A stretch of 64,000 nt of DNA from Pseudomonas antarctica (GCF_001647715.1 NZ_CP015600.1:4092001-4156000); one strand, 5' to 3'. Shown: positions 16,926 to 26,759, numbered from the stretch's first letter. Notes: generated from the sequence alone by a model not told the origin. Numbers and translations: made by a program.

Positions 16926-18386
16926 ATGATCAAACACTGGATCAACGGCCGTGAGGTCGAAAGCAAAGACACCTTCATGAACTACAACCCGGCCACCGGC
17001 GATGCCATCGGCGAAGTCGCCAGCGGTGGGCCTGAAGAAGTCGCGCGGGCTGTCGCGGCCGCTAAAGAAGCGTTTCCCAAATGGGCCAACACCCCGGCCA
17101 GGGAGCGCGCACGCTTGATGCGCAAGCTCGGTGAGTTGATCGAGCAGAACGTACCGCGCCTGGCCGAACTGGAAACCCTCGACACCGGCCTGCCGATCCA
17201 CCAGACCAAAAATGTGCTGATCCCGCGGGCCTCACACAACTTCGATTTTTTCGCCGAAGTGTGCACACGCATGGACGGCCACAGCTACCCGGTGGACGAT
17301 CAGATGCTCAACTACACCCTCTACCAGCCGGTGGGTGTGTGCGGGTTAGTGTCGCCGTGGAATGTGCCGTTCATGACCGCCACCTGGAAAACCGCGCCGT
17401 GCCTGGCGCTGGGCAATACGGCGGTGTTGAAGATGTCGGAACTGTCGCCACTGACCGCCAACGAACTGGGGCGCCTGGCGGTGGAAGCCGGGATTCCCAA
17501 CGGCGTGCTCAATGTGATTCAAGGCTACGGCGCCACCGCCGGTGATGCGCTGGTACGCCACCCGGATGTACGCGCCATTTCGTTCACCGGCGGCACCGCC
17601 ACCGGCAAGAAAATCATGCAGACCGCCGGCCTGAAAAAGTACTCGATGGAGCTCGGCGGCAAGTCGCCGGTGCTGATCTTTGAAGATGCCGACCTTGAGC
17701 GCGCGCTCGACGCCGCGCTGTTCACCATCTTTTCGCTGAATGGCGAACGCTGCACCGCCGGCAGCCGGGTCTTTATCCAGGAAAGTGTCTACCCGCAGTT
17801 TGTCGCTGAGTTTGCCGCGCGGGCCAAGCGGCTGATTGTGGGCGACCCTCAAGACCCCAAGACCCAGGTCGGTTCGATGATCACCCAGGCGCACTACGAC
17901 AAGGTCACCGGCTATATCAAAATCGGCCTCGAAGAAGGTGCCACTCTGCTCGCCGGCGGCCTGGAACGCCCGGCCAATTTACCGGCGCACCTGAGCAAAG
18001 GTCAGTTTATCCAGCCCACGGTGTTTGCCGATGTGAACAACAAGATGCGCATCGCCCAGGAAGAAATCTTCGGCCCGGTGGTGTGCCTGATTCCGTTCAA
18101 GGACGAAGCCGAGGCGCTGCAATTGGCCAACGATACCGAGTACGGCCTGGCGTCGTATATCTGGACGCAGGACATCGGCAAGGCCCATCGCCTGGCGCGC
18201 GGGATTGAAGCCGGCATGGTATTTATCAACAGCCAGAATGTGCGTGACCTGCGCCAGCCCTTCGGCGGCGTAAAAGGTTCCGGCACCGGGCGCGAAGGCG
18301 GCCAGTACAGTTTTGAAGTGTTTGCCGAGATCAAGAACGTGTGCATTTCCATGGGCAGCCATCACATCCCGCGTTGGGGCGTGTAA
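16926..18386 (+). CDS. hpaE: 5-carboxymethyl-2-hydroxymuconate semialdehyde dehydrogenase
   Basis: NAD-dependent aldehyde dehydrogenase that oxidises the product of HpaD ring cleavage to 5-carboxymethyl-2-hydroxymuconate. 486 residues from ATG 16926; AAAGAGG within the end of hpaG2 serves as ribosome site, while the TTG at 16917 is not needed. ALDH signatures in order: SPWNVPFM, FTGGTATG, MELGGKSP (catalytic Glu) and NGERCTAGSR (catalytic Cys). The C-terminal FGGVKGSGTGREGG is typical of the HpaE group. Lies between hpaG2 and hpaD. Confidence 0.95.
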   Translation: MIKHWINGREVESKDTFMNYNPATGDAIGEVASGGPEEVARAVAAAKEAFPKWANTPARERARLMRKLGELIEQNVPRLAELETLDTGLPIHQTKNVLIPRASHNFDFFAEVCTRMDGHSYPVDDQMLNYTLYQPVGVCGLVSPWNVPFMTATWKTAPCLALGNTAVLKMSELSPLTANELGRLAVEAGIPNGVLNVIQGYGATAGDALVRHPDVRAISFTGGTATGKKIMQTAGLKKYSMELGGKSPVLIFEDADLERALDAALFTIFSLNGERCTAGSRVFIQESVYPQFVAEFAARAKRLIVGDPQDPKTQVGSMITQAHYDKVTGYIKIGLEEGATLLAGGLERPANLPAHLSKGQFIQPTVFADVNNKMRIAQEEIFGPVVCLIPFKDEAEALQLANDTEYGLASYIWTQDIGKAHRLARGIEAGMVFINSQNVRDLRQPFGGVKGSGTGREGGQYSFEVFAEIKNVCISMGSHHIPRWGV

Positions 18387-18432
18387 CCCTCACATTGCAC
18401 TCCAACAAGAATAAATACTCAGGAGAATGATC

Positions 18433-19290
18433 ATGGGCGAAGTGGTCCTGGCGGCGAAGATCTGCCACGTACCGTCGATGTACCTGTCGGAACTGCCCGG
18501 CAAACATCATGGCTGTCGCGAAGCGGCGATTGCCGGCCACACGGAAATCGGCCGCCGCGCCCGAGAATTGGGGGCGGACACAGCCGTGGTGTTTGACGTG
18601 CACTGGCTGGTCAACAGCGGCTATCACGTCAACTGCGGTGAGCATTTCCAGGGCACCTACACCAGTAACGAGCTGCCGCACTTCATCAAGAACATGGAAT
18701 ACGCCTACCCCGGTTGCCCCGAGCTGGGCGCGTTGATCGCCGCCGAGGCCAACCTGGCCGGTGTGCGCACCATGGCCCATAACATCCCGAGCCTGGAGCT
18801 GGAATACGGCACGTTGGTGCCCATGCGCTACATGCACATGGGCGTGCCGGAGGATGAAAAGCTCAAGGTCATTTCCATCGCCGCGTGGTGCGCCTGGCAT
18901 CGCCTGGAAGACAGCTTTGCGTTTGGTGCCGCCGTGCGCCGGGCTATCGAAAAGAGTGACCGCAAGGTGCTGGTGCTGGCCTCCGGCTCACTCTCCCACC
19001 GTTTTTCGGACGACCGTGAAGCCGAGGCGAACATCCATAACTGGACCCGTGAATTCGATAAGCAGATGGACCTGCACGTGGTGCAAATGTGGCAGCAAGG
19101 CCGCTTCAAGGAGTTCTGCGCGATGCTGCCGGACTACGCCGAACACTGTTTTGGCGAAGGCAAGATGCACGACACCGCCATGCTGCTGGGCCTGCTCGGC
19201 GGGCCGGACTATGCCAAACCGGCCGAGATCATTACGGCGCCGTTCGGCAGTTCGGGCACCGGTCAGGTCAACGCGATCTTTCCCCTGTAA
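18433..19290 (+). CDS. hpaD: 3,4-dihydroxyphenylacetate 2,3-dioxygenase
   Basis: LigB-type (class III) extradiol dioxygenase that opens the ring of homoprotocatechuate. The start is set at ATG 18433 because AGGAG at 18421-18425 is 7 nt upstream of it, whereas the ATG at 18427 touches the ribosome site. 285 residues; AKICHVPSMYLSELPG at the N-terminus, DVHWLVNSGYHVN and GSLSHRFSDD are characteristic, with the His residues expected to bind the metal. Follows hpaE by 46 nt. Confidence 0.95.
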   Translation: MGEVVLAAKICHVPSMYLSELPGKHHGCREAAIAGHTEIGRRARELGADTAVVFDVHWLVNSGYHVNCGEHFQGTYTSNELPHFIKNMEYAYPGCPELGALIAAEANLAGVRTMAHNIPSLELEYGTLVPMRYMHMGVPEDEKLKVISIAAWCAWHRLEDSFAFGAAVRRAIEKSDRKVLVLASGSLSHRFSDDREAEANIHNWTREFDKQMDLHVVQMWQQGRFKEFCAMLPDYAEHCFGEGKMHDTAMLLGLLGGPDYAKPAEIITAPFGSSGTGQVNAIFPL

Positions 19291-19305
19291 CCCTGGGAGG
19301 CAACC

Positions 19306-19698
19306 ATGCCGCACTTTATCGCCGAGTACACCGACAACATCGAACCACAGGCCGACCTGCCCGGCCTGTTTGAAAAGATCCACCGCGTGCTGGGGGACAG
19401 TGGCGTGTTTCCCCTTGGCGGCATCCGCAGCCGTGGCGTGCGCCTGGACACCTGGCGCATGGCCGATGGCAAGCACGACTACGCCTTTGTGCACATGACC
19501 CTCAAGGTGGGTCATGGCCGCGACCTGCCCACGCGACAGGCGGTGGCCGAGGCCGTGTTCGCGACGATCAGCGCGCACTTTGCCGAGCTGCAGGCGCAAC
19601 GCTTGCTGGCGCTGTCATTCGAGATGGTCGAACTGCACCCGCAGCTCAACTTCAAGCAGAACAACGTGCATGCATTTCTGAACAACCCGGCGGGCTGA
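19306..19698 (+). CDS. hpaF: 5-carboxymethyl-2-hydroxymuconate delta-isomerase
   Basis: Tautomerase-superfamily enzyme that shifts the double bond of 5-carboxymethyl-2-hydroxymuconate. 130 residues; Pro is the second codon, so after Met removal it provides the N-terminal catalytic proline of the superfamily (PHFIAEYTDNI). The segment FPLGGIRSRGVR is diagnostic of the CHMI family. GGGAGG ribosome site upstream; 15 nt after hpaD. Confidence 0.94.
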   Translation: MPHFIAEYTDNIEPQADLPGLFEKIHRVLGDSGVFPLGGIRSRGVRLDTWRMADGKHDYAFVHMTLKVGHGRDLPTRQAVAEAVFATISAHFAELQAQRLLALSFEMVELHPQLNFKQNNVHAFLNNPAG

Positions 19699-19743
19699 GT
19701 CCCGCCCTCCCCTCACGGCCACTCAGACAAAAAGTACAACACC

Positions 19744-21048
19744 ATGAGCACAGCCAATTCCACTGCCAGCCTCGTGCTGGCCGAGCACGACCGCACCCAT
19801 CGTTTAGTCACCTGGCGCCTGATGCCCCTGTTGTTGGTCTGTTACCTGTTCGCCCATCTGGACCGCATCAACATTGGTTTCGCGAAGATGCAGATGAGCA
19901 GTGACCTGCACTTCAGCGACACGGTCTACGGCTTTGGCGCCGGGCTGTTTTTTATCGCCTACGCGCTGTTCGGCGTACCCAGCAATATGGCACTTGACCG
20001 GGTCGGGCCACGGCGCTGGATCGCCAGCCTGATGGTGGTGTGGGGCCTGTTGTCCACCGGCATGTTGTGGGTCGAGAGTGCCCGTGATTTCTATGTGCTG
20101 CGCTTTTTGCTGGGGGTGGCCGAGGCCGGGTTTTTCCCGGGCATCCTGGTGTTTCTCAACCGCTGGTACCCGGCACGCCGGCGTGCCCAGGTCACCGCGC
20201 TGTTCGCCATTGCAGTGCCGATGGCCGGCGTGTTGGGCGGACCACTCTCCGGGGCGATTCTGGAGAACTTCCACGACGTGGGCAGCCTGCGCGGCTGGCA
20301 GTGGATGTTTCTGATCGAAGGCGCGCCGGTGGTGCTGCTGGGGCTGGTGGTGCTCAAGTGCTTGCCGGACGGTTTCGACTCGGTGAACTGGCTGACGGCC
20401 GAGCAAAAACAGCAACTGCACGCCCAACTGAGCAGCGAAGAACAGCGCAAGACCATCACCTCGTTCAGCGGCATCCTGCGTGACCCGCAGGTGTGGCTGT
20501 TGGTGGCGGTGTACTTTGCGGTGATGCTGGCGGTAAACACCCTGGCGTTCTGGATGCCGACCCTGATCCACGGCGCTGGCATCGGCCGCGACAGCCAGGT
20601 TGGCCTGCTCAGCGCCGTGCCGTATCTGGCCGGGTGCTTCTTCATGATCGGCTGCGGACGCTCGTCCGACCGACACCGCGAACGTCGCTGGCACCTGTGT
20701 GTGCCATTGCTGATGGCCGCCGTCGGTATCGCCGTGACCGGCCTGGCGCCAGGCAATCCGCTGCTGGTGATGAGCGGGCTGGTGGTCGCCGGCATGGGCG
20801 CCAGTGCCGCCCTGCCGATGTTCTGGCAACTGCCGCCAGCGTTTCTCTCCAACACCACCCAGGCCGCCGGCATCGCCATGATCAGCTCGTTCGGCAGCGT
20901 CGCCGCGTTCCTCGCGCCGTACCTGATCGGCTGGATGCGCGACGCCACCCAGAGCGCCAGCCTCGCGCTTTACGTACTCGCCCTGTTTATCGCCCTCGGC
21001 GGCCTGCTGGTGCTGCGCACCCACGCCGCCATCGTCAACCCACACTAG
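19744..21048 (+). CDS. hpaX: MFS transporter, probable 4-hydroxyphenylacetate permease
   Basis: 434-residue major-facilitator protein with about 12 membrane segments, of the anion:cation symporter group: [13 protein letters not shown] near the N-terminus and [20 protein letters not shown] (helix 4-5 region) are typical. The position between hpaF and hpaH supports uptake of 4-hydroxyphenylacetate or 3,4-dihydroxyphenylacetate into the cytoplasm. The substrate is inferred from the operon; other ACS members carry unrelated acids. Confidence 0.82.
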   Translation: MSTANSTASLVLAEHDRTHRLVTWRLMPLLLVCYLFAHLDRINIGFAKMQMSSDLHFSDTVYGFGAGLFFIAYALFGVPSNMALDRVGPRRWIASLMVVWGLLSTGMLWVESARDFYVLRFLLGVAEAGFFPGILVFLNRWYPARRRAQVTALFAIAVPMAGVLGGPLSGAILENFHDVGSLRGWQWMFLIEGAPVVLLGLVVLKCLPDGFDSVNWLTAEQKQQLHAQLSSEEQRKTITSFSGILRDPQVWLLVAVYFAVMLAVNTLAFWMPTLIHGAGIGRDSQVGLLSAVPYLAGCFFMIGCGRSSDRHRERRWHLCVPLLMAAVGIAVTGLAPGNPLLVMSGLVVAGMGASAALPMFWQLPPAFLSNTTQAAGIAMISSFGSVAAFLAPYLIGWMRDATQSASLALYVLALFIALGGLLVLRTHAAIVNPH

Positions 21049-21059
21049 AGACCGTTGCC

Positions 21060-21863
21060 ATGCTCGACTCACAGCACATCCATGAGGCCGCTACCCGTCT
21101 GGACCGCGCCGAACGCAGCCGCGAACAGGTGCGCCAGTTCTCCCTCGACTACCCTGGCATCACGATTGAAGACGCCTACGCCATCCAGCGCGCCTGGGTC
21201 GCGCAGAAGATCAAGGACGGCCGTACCTTGAAGGGTCACAAAATCGGCCTGACTTCACGGGCCATGCAAGTGTCATCGAACATCACCGAACCCGACTATG
21301 GCGCGCTGCTCGATGACATGTTTTTCGACGAAGGCAGTGATATTCCCTTCGAGCGTTTCATTGTCCCTCGGGTGGAAGTGGAACTGGCCTTCATCCTCGG
21401 CAAACCGCTCAAGGGCCCGAACTGCACGGTGTTCGACGTCCTCGACGCCACTGAGTGGGTGATCCCGGCGCTGGAGATCATCGACGCGCGCATCCAACAG
21501 GTCGACCCACAGACCCACGCGACCCGCAAGGTCTTCGACACGATCTCCGACAACGCCGCGAATGCGGGAGTGGTGATGGGCGGCCGCGCCGTGCGGCCCA
21601 CCGACATCGACCTGCGCAAAGTGCCGGCGGTGCTGTACCGCAATGGCGTGATCGAGGAGTCCGGGGTGTCGGCTGCGGTGCTTAACCACCCGGCCAAGGG
21701 CGTGGCGTGGCTGGCCAACAAGCTGGCGGCGTATGACGTCACGCTGCTGCCCGGGCAAATCATCCTCGGTGGCTCGTTTACACGCCCGGTGGCGGCACGC
21801 CCCGGCGATACCTTCCATGTCGACTACGACACGCTCGGGTCGATCGCCTGCCGTTTCGTCTGA
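21060..21863 (+). CDS. hpaH: 2-oxo-hept-4-ene-1,7-dioate hydratase
   Basis: Adds water to 2-oxo-hept-4-ene-1,7-dioate before the aldolase step. 267 residues from ATG 21060, 11 nt after the transporter stop; the longer open frame reaching back to 20493 is a shadow of the MFS gene. Characteristic stretches: [35 protein letters not shown] and [10 protein letters not shown], as in MhpD/HpaH hydratases. In the operon it directly precedes the aldolase. Confidence 0.93.
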   Translation: MLDSQHIHEAATRLDRAERSREQVRQFSLDYPGITIEDAYAIQRAWVAQKIKDGRTLKGHKIGLTSRAMQVSSNITEPDYGALLDDMFFDEGSDIPFERFIVPRVEVELAFILGKPLKGPNCTVFDVLDATEWVIPALEIIDARIQQVDPQTHATRKVFDTISDNAANAGVVMGGRAVRPTDIDLRKVPAVLYRNGVIEESGVSAAVLNHPAKGVAWLANKLAAYDVTLLPGQIILGGSFTRPVAARPGDTFHVDYDTLGSIACRFV

Positions 21864-21878
21864 CCACTGGAGATTGTC

Positions 21879-22679
21879 ATGGACATGCCTGTCAACCGCT
21901 TCAAACAACGCCTGAACAAGGGCGACGTACAGATCGGCCTGTGGCTCGGCCTGGCGAATGCCTACTGTGCCGAGCTGGCCGCCAACGCAGGTTTCGATTG
22001 GTTGCTGATCGATGGCGAACACGCGCCCAACGCTCTGCCAGGCATGCTTGGCCAATTGCAGGCCATCGCGCCCTATCCCAGCCAGGCGCTGATTCGCCCG
22101 GTGATCGGCGACAGCGCGCTGATCAAGCAACTGCTGGATATCGGCGCTCAGACATTACTGGTGCCAATGGTTGAAAGCGCCGCGCAGGCCCGCGAACTGG
22201 TGCGTGCCATGCGCTACCCGCCCCAGGGCATTCGTGGCGTCGGCAGTGCTTTGGCCCGCGCTTCGCGCTGGAACAGCATCCCCGGTTACCTCGACCAGGC
22301 CGATGAGCAGATGTGCCTCCTGGTGCAGATTGAAAGCGCTGAAGGCCTGGCCAATCTGGACGCCATCGCCGCAGTCGAAGGCGTGGACGGTGTGTTTATC
22401 GGCCCGGCGGATTTAAGTGCGTCCATGGGGCATCGCGGTAACCCGGGGCACGTTGCGGTGCAGGCGGCAATTGAACAGGCAATCACGCGCATCGTACACG
22501 CGGGCAAGGCGGCGGGAATTCTCAGTGCGGATGAAACGCTGGCGCGGCGCTACATCGAACTGGGTGCGACGTTTGTGGCGGTGGGTGTGGATACCACGGT
22601 GTTGATGCGTGGCTTGCAGAGTTTGGCGGGGAGATTCAAGGGCGCTCCCGAAGCCTCACACACCGGTGGTGTCTACTGA
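21879..22679 (+). CDS. hpaI: 4-hydroxy-2-oxo-heptane-1,7-dioate aldolase
   Basis: Class II pyruvate aldolase that splits the hydrated product into pyruvate and succinate semialdehyde, the last step of the pathway. 266 residues; motifs of the HpcH/HpaI family: [60 protein letters not shown] (metal Glu) and [14 protein letters not shown] (metal Asp). CTGGAG ribosome site upstream. Last gene of the operon, followed by a REP doublet that may end the transcript. Confidence 0.95.
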   Translation: MDMPVNRFKQRLNKGDVQIGLWLGLANAYCAELAANAGFDWLLIDGEHAPNALPGMLGQLQAIAPYPSQALIRPVIGDSALIKQLLDIGAQTLLVPMVESAAQARELVRAMRYPPQGIRGVGSALARASRWNSIPGYLDQADEQMCLLVQIESAEGLANLDAIAAVEGVDGVFIGPADLSASMGHRGNPGHVAVQAAIEQAITRIVHAGKAAGILSADETLARRYIELGATFVAVGVDTTVLMRGLQSLAGRFKGAPEASHTGGVY

Positions 22680-22686
22680 GATCTCA

Positions 22687-22775
22687 TGTGGGAGCTGGCT
22701 TGCCTGCGATGGCGGTGGGCCAATGGGGTTAGTTGTCACAGGTACACCGCTATCGCAGGCAAGCCAGCTCCCACA
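22687..22775. repeat. REP doublet (REPIN-like inverted pair)
   Basis: TGTGGGAGCTGGCTTGC at the left end is matched by its reverse complement at the right end, with the conserved GCGAT/ATCGC segments inside: a head-to-head pair of Pseudomonas REP sequences in the hpaI/hpaR convergent gap. It can fold into a long hairpin and may act as a terminator or mRNA stabiliser. A related but diverged pair is at 45258-45347. Confidence 0.85.
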
Positions 22776-22804
22776 CTTTGATGTGTGGCGTTTGAGCAAT
22801 TGTT

Positions 22805-23227
22805 TCAGCGCTTGATGTTCTTCAAGTCATCCAGCAGGCCCAACAGGGCCTCGAACTTCTCCGTACCGAATTGATCCTGCAAGCGCTGGTAGTTGGCTTC
22901 CATGCAATGGCTCATGGACTCGAAACTCGCCTTGCCCTTGTCGGCCAGGGTCACCAGCACACGGCGCTGGTCCTGCTCGGCCTTGCGCCGGTGCACCATG
23001 CCGGCGGTCTCCATGCGCACCAGCACGCCGGTCATGCTCGGTTTGAGGATGCAGGCCAGTTCCGCCAGTTGGTAAATCTCCAGCTCACCGTGTTGCTCAA
23101 GGATGCGGATGATCCGCCATTGCTGTTCGGTCAGGCCGTGTTCATTCAGGGAGGGCCGGAAAAAACTCATGGCAGCTTCGCGGGCTTGCAGCAGGGCCAA
23201 TGTCAGGGATTGTCGAGGTTTAAGCAT
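22805..23227 (-). CDS. hpaR: MarR-family repressor of homoprotocatechuate degradation
   Basis: 140 residues from ATG 23227 (GTG 23242 is an alternative; neither has a clear ribosome site). It reads as HpaR: SLTLALLQAREAAMSFFRPSL, LTEQQWRIIRIL and CILKPSMTGVLVRME match the E. coli W repressor closely in style, with the MarR wing in KAEQDQRRVLVTL. It should repress hpaG-I and be released by pathway aromatics. A 14-bp palindrome (23253-23266) upstream suggests autoregulation and control of the divergent amine operon. Confidence 0.92.
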   Translation of the reverse strand: MLKPRQSLTLALLQAREAAMSFFRPSLNEHGLTEQQWRIIRILEQHGELEIYQLAELACILKPSMTGVLVRMETAGMVHRRKAEQDQRRVLVTLADKGKASFESMSHCMEANYQRLQDQFGTEKFEALLGLLDDLKNIKR

Positions 23228-23252
23228 AGGGATCAGGGTCACGGGTTATTTA

Positions 23253-23266
23253 GTTAATAATTTAAC
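23253..23266. promoter_or_regulatory. Probable HpaR operator
   Basis: GTTAATAATTTAAC, a near-perfect palindrome 26 nt upstream of the hpaR start, in the gap between hpaR and the divergent FAD oxidoreductase operon. It fits the pattern GTTAAYANNTTAWY shared with the two sites at the hpaG promoter and one at 28551. Confidence 0.65.
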
Positions 23267-23435
23267 GAAACTCTAGCATTCCCGGCCAGTGAGCGCGCTA
23301 TAACTTGTTTGCCGCACCTGTCCATGGCGCGCTGAATCAAAAGCCTGGGCACGCAGGGTCAAGACATCCGTCCCGCCAGGGCCCCTAATGGAGGCATCCG
23401 CTTTAGCGCCTTCCTTCACCTTTTCAGGCTGCGCC

Positions 23436-24734
23436 ATGATCAACATCGAAACCCCCACGTATTACACCGCCACCAAGAAATACAACCTCAGCTTCCCCAC
23501 GCTGGAGCAGGACATCGACGCCGATGTCGTGGTGATTGGCGGCGGTTTCTCCGGTATCAACACTGCCCTGGAACTGGCGGAAAAAGGCATCACCAATGTT
23601 GTGGTGCTCGAAGCGCGCTACCTGGGCTTTGGCGGCACCGGGCGCAACGGCGGGCAGATCATGGCGGGCATCGGCCATGACCTGGAGAAGATCAAAAAGG
23701 ATGTGGGCGAAGACGGCCTGCGCCAGATATTCGAGATCAGCGACCTGGGCGCCGACATCATCAAGAACCGCATCGCCAAGTACAACATCGACGCGGATTT
23801 CTGCCACGGCTATGGCTACATGGGCTTCAACGCCCGCCAGGAAAAAACCCTGCGCGCCTGGGAAAAGGACTTCAAGTCGATCAACAGCCAGCATGAGATC
23901 CGCTTTCTCGGCGGCGCCGACGTGCAGCAGATCATCGGCTCCACAGCCTATACCAGCGCCCTGCTGCACATGGGCGGCGGGCATGTGCACTCGCTCAACC
24001 TGCTATTGGGCGAAGCCACCGCCCTGGCCAGCCATGGCGTAAAGATTTTCGAGAACAGCCCGGCCCTGGACGTCAGTTATGGCGAGCGCATCACCGTGCG
24101 CACCGGCCGCGGCTCGGTCCGCGCCAGCAAGTTGCTGTGGGCCTGCGACAGTTTCCTCAACAAGCTGGAACCGGAGCTGCACCGTTCGACCATCAACACC
24201 TACGCGTTCCAGATGATGACCGAGCCGTTGTCCGAGGAGCTGATCCAACGCATCAGCCCGATTCGCGGGGCCTACAGCGACATTCGCCCGGTGATCGACT
24301 ACTACCGCGTAACCAATGAAAACCGCTTGCTGTTCGGTGCCGCGACGCCACTGGTGGAGCATATTCCCGGCGACCTGAAGGCCTGGAACCGCAACCTGAT
24401 GCTGAAGATTTTCCCCTACCTCAAGGACGTGAAAATCGACCTGGCGTGGGGCGGGCCGATGGCGTGCAGCCCTAATCTGTTTCCGCAGATCGGCACTTTG
24501 CCAGGGCGCAGCAACGCGTTTTTCGTGCAGGGCTATTCAGGTTTTGGCGTCACCCCCAGCCACATCATCTGCAAGGTCCTGGCCGAAGGCATGAGCGAAG
24601 GCTCGGCGCGGTATGACCTGGTCAGCTCGATTCATCGCCCGACCATCATCGGCAAGGACGCGATCCGCCCCTTGCTGCTGACGGCAGGCAAATCCTGGCA
24701 CCAACTTTCCGGCTACTGGAACGGGCGCCGCTAA
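23436..24734 (+). CDS. FAD-dependent amine oxidase/dehydrogenase (DAO fold), tyramine-type
   Basis: 432-residue flavoprotein of the DadA/PuuB (D-amino-acid oxidase-like) fold, probably oxidising a primary amine such as tyramine or dopamine to the arylacetaldehyde. The FAD-binding dinucleotide motif is DVVVIGGGFSGINTALELAEKG, followed by GFGGTGRNGGQIM, and the C-terminal GYSGFGVTPSHI closes the FAD site, as in gamma-glutamylputrescine oxidase. ATG 23436 begins the recognisable protein; the open frame extends to 23388 without a better start. First gene of a five-gene operon (FAD enzyme, cupin, MoaF-like, two SDRs) that resembles the tyn genes of P. putida U as I remember them. The substrate is inferred from hpa and the aldehyde dehydrogenase nearby. 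Confidence 0.75.
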   Translation: MINIETPTYYTATKKYNLSFPTLEQDIDADVVVIGGGFSGINTALELAEKGITNVVVLEARYLGFGGTGRNGGQIMAGIGHDLEKIKKDVGEDGLRQIFEISDLGADIIKNRIAKYNIDADFCHGYGYMGFNARQEKTLRAWEKDFKSINSQHEIRFLGGADVQQIIGSTAYTSALLHMGGGHVHSLNLLLGEATALASHGVKIFENSPALDVSYGERITVRTGRGSVRASKLLWACDSFLNKLEPELHRSTINTYAFQMMTEPLSEELIQRISPIRGAYSDIRPVIDYYRVTNENRLLFGAATPLVEHIPGDLKAWNRNLMLKIFPYLKDVKIDLAWGGPMACSPNLFPQIGTLPGRSNAFFVQGYSGFGVTPSHIICKVLAEGMSEGSARYDLVSSIHRPTIIGKDAIRPLLLTAGKSWHQLSGYWNGRR

Positions 24735-24763
24735 TTTTCATTTCCTTATCAGGAGCAACTGCC

Positions 24764-25129
24764 ATGACCCTTACCACCCTCAAGCACAACGTCCAGCTGT
24801 CGGAACTCGACGCCTGGGGTACCGTGGCCGATCTCGGCTCAGAGATCCTCGAAGGCGAGGTGCGTGCCTTCGGCAAGATGACCTTCGGCGCGCCTACCGA
24901 TCCGGTCAGCAGTGCTTACTTCGGCACCACACAGGGCAAGTTCCGCATGGTCTACCCGTTCGCTGAGCAGGCCACAGTGGTGACCGGCGAAGTGGTCCTG
25001 ACCGACGAATCCACCGGCCAATCCGCGCGCTACAAGGCCGGCGACAGCTGGTTCGTGACCAAGGGCACACCCGTGCTGTGGGAAGTGGTCAGCGAGAGTT
25101 TCGTCAAACACTACTTCGCCGTTGCCTAA
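24764..25129 (+). CDS. Small cupin-domain protein
   Basis: 121 residues forming one cupin barrel: FRMVYPFAEQATVVTGEVVLTDESTG and RYKAGDSWFVTKGTPVLWEV correspond to the two cupin motifs, but with few of the usual metal-binding His, as in the DUF861/ethanolamine-utilisation-like cupins. AGGAG precedes the ATG. Such cupins often accompany DAO-fold oxidases; its reaction is unknown. Confidence 0.75.
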   Translation: MTLTTLKHNVQLSELDAWGTVADLGSEILEGEVRAFGKMTFGAPTDPVSSAYFGTTQGKFRMVYPFAEQATVVTGEVVLTDESTGQSARYKAGDSWFVTKGTPVLWEVVSESFVKHYFAVA

Positions 25130-25141
25130 GGGAGCGTTGCC

Positions 25142-25963
25142 ATGACGAGTTCCCCAGACTGGATCACCGTGGGCGCCCTGGCCGACGGGTTTGCCCCGCA
25201 AGCGTTTATCCTGCCCAACCTCGCCGAACTGGCCGGCAAGACGTTTACCCTGCACTTCGCCAATGGCTGGCAGATCGAGCACCGTTTCGAGCAGGACCGC
25301 CTGGCCTGGCAGGCCGCCGACGGGCACTCCAGCGGCAGCGCGCCCTACCGCGCCACCTCGATTCGCCCGGGGTTGTACCTGGTGGACTTCATCAAGCATG
25401 AGGCCGGGCAAAGCTGGTCGATCAGCCTGGTGCTGGATACACCGGGCGAGTCGTTTACGGCGGTGATCGGCCGCCTGCCCGAACAATCGGAAACCCACGA
25501 AGGCCTTTACCACCGAGCCCTGGCCGGTAAACCGCTGAGCTCGGTGCAGGTCGACTTCCTGCACGGCAGCCTCGACCGCCCGTGGCAAGACGGCCACTGC
25601 CTGCATGCGCCAACCGACGAACTGCTGGGCCTGCGCAATCAATATCGCTACAGCCCCAGCGAAATCTATGAGCACATCTACCTCAACCCACGCTTCTATG
25701 CCTGGCAATGTTTGAAGGGCGTGGAGCAAGGCTTGTGCGACACCGACCGCTGCCACTACTACAAGATCGCCGAACAGCTGTACCTGTTTGTGTGGCAAGA
25801 AAAAATCGTACCCACCCTCGGCCTGGTGCTGATCGACCTGCAACAGCACCGCAGCGACGGCAAAATTTTTGGCTACGCCGGGGCGTCATTCGATGCGCTG
25901 TCGAACTTCCCCATCAGCTCCTATTGCCAGGTGCTTAACCGCACGGAGTACCCTCGTGACTGA
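25142..25963 (+). CDS. MoaF-like protein of an aromatic amine operon
   Basis: 273 residues, in two similar beta-rich halves. Motifs such as GKTFTLHFANGWQIEHRF and IRPGLYLVDFIKHE in the first half and YHYYKIAEQLYLFVW-type (CHYYKIAEQLYLFVWQEK) in the second are those of the MoaF family, first described in the monoamine (tyramine oxidase) regulon of Klebsiella. Despite the database name, a role in molybdenum cofactor synthesis is doubtful; the context says amine catabolism. GGGAG ribosome site; its end overlaps the next gene by 8 nt. Confidence 0.8.
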   Translation: MTSSPDWITVGALADGFAPQAFILPNLAELAGKTFTLHFANGWQIEHRFEQDRLAWQAADGHSSGSAPYRATSIRPGLYLVDFIKHEAGQSWSISLVLDTPGESFTAVIGRLPEQSETHEGLYHRALAGKPLSSVQVDFLHGSLDRPWQDGHCLHAPTDELLGLRNQYRYSPSEIYEHIYLNPRFYAWQCLKGVEQGLCDTDRCHYYKIAEQLYLFVWQEKIVPTLGLVLIDLQQHRSDGKIFGYAGASFDALSNFPISSYCQVLNRTEYPRD

Positions 25964-26759
25964 GCCGCGCACGGTCGTCATCACGGGTGCCGGCACCGGT
26001 ATCGGCGCTGCGTGTGCGCGGTTGTATGCTGAGGACGGCGCGCGGTTGGTGCTGATCGGCAGGCGCCGTGAGCCGCTGGAACAGGTGGCCCGACAAACCG
26101 GCGGACTGATCCTGGTGGGCGACGCCGCCTGCCCGGACACCTGGGACGGGTTTATCCGGCAGATCCGCGAACACTACGGGCGCCTGGATGTGCTGCTGGC
26201 TTGCGCGGGTGGCCATGGCGTGGGCAGCGCGACCCAGACCAGCCCGGCCACTTGGGAAAGTGCACTGCGCAGCAACCTCGACAGCGCGTTCTACAGCGCC
26301 CGCGCCTGCCTGCCGATGTTGCAGGAAAGCGCGGGCAATATTGTGCTGATCGGCTCCATCGCCTCGTTGGCGGCAGGGCCCGACGTGTGCGGCTACACCA
26401 CGGCCAAGCATGCGCTCCTCGGGCTTAACCGCTCGCTCGCGCGGGATTATGGGCCCCACGGCGTGCGGGTGAACACGGTATGCCCGGGCTGGGTGCACAC
26501 CCCCATGGCTGATGCGGAAATGCAGCCGCTGATGAATGCCTATGGCGATACGCTGCAACAGGCTTATGAACGGGTGTGCGCCGATGTGCCGCTGCGCCGG
26601 GCCGCACGCGCCGAGGAAATCGCCAAAGCCTGTCGCTTCCTGGCGTCCAGTGATGCATCGATCATCACCGGGGCGACGTTGGTCGCCGACGGCGGTTCGA
26701 GCATTGTCGATGTGCCCACATTGGCCTTCACGCGACTGGAGCCCAGCCATGGTGAATGA
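25956..26759 (+). CDS. Short-chain dehydrogenase/reductase 1 of the amine operon
   Basis: 267 residues from GTG 25956, which overlaps the MoaF stop (GTGACTGA) and has ACGGAG upstream; open frame further 5' is shadow. Rossmann NAD(P) motif TGAGTGIGAA, NNAG replaced by ACAGG, catalytic Ser in IGSIAS and the YxxxK pair in YTTAKHA. The C-terminus ITGATLVADGGSS is typical of classical SDRs. Might oxidise a benzylic hydroxyl in beta-hydroxylated amines (octopamine-like) or act on aldehyde/alcohol side products; not determinable from sequence. Confidence 0.82.
   Translation: MTEPRTVVITGAGTGIGAACARLYAEDGARLVLIGRRREPLEQVARQTGGLILVGDAACPDTWDGFIRQIREHYGRLDVLLACAGGHGVGSATQTSPATWESALRSNLDSAFYSARACLPMLQESAGNIVLIGSIASLAAGPDVCGYTTAKHALLGLNRSLARDYGPHGVRVNTVCPGWVHTPMADAEMQPLMNAYGDTLQQAYERVCADVPLRRAARAEEIAKACRFLASSDASIITGATLVADGGSSIVDVPTLAFTRLEPSHGE

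Noticed and set aside
19804..21072. 422-codon minus-strand frame opposite the MFS gene
   Set aside because: His/Gln/Arg-rich composition typical of an antisense shadow of a high-GC membrane-protein gene; the plus strand has clear MFS motifs.
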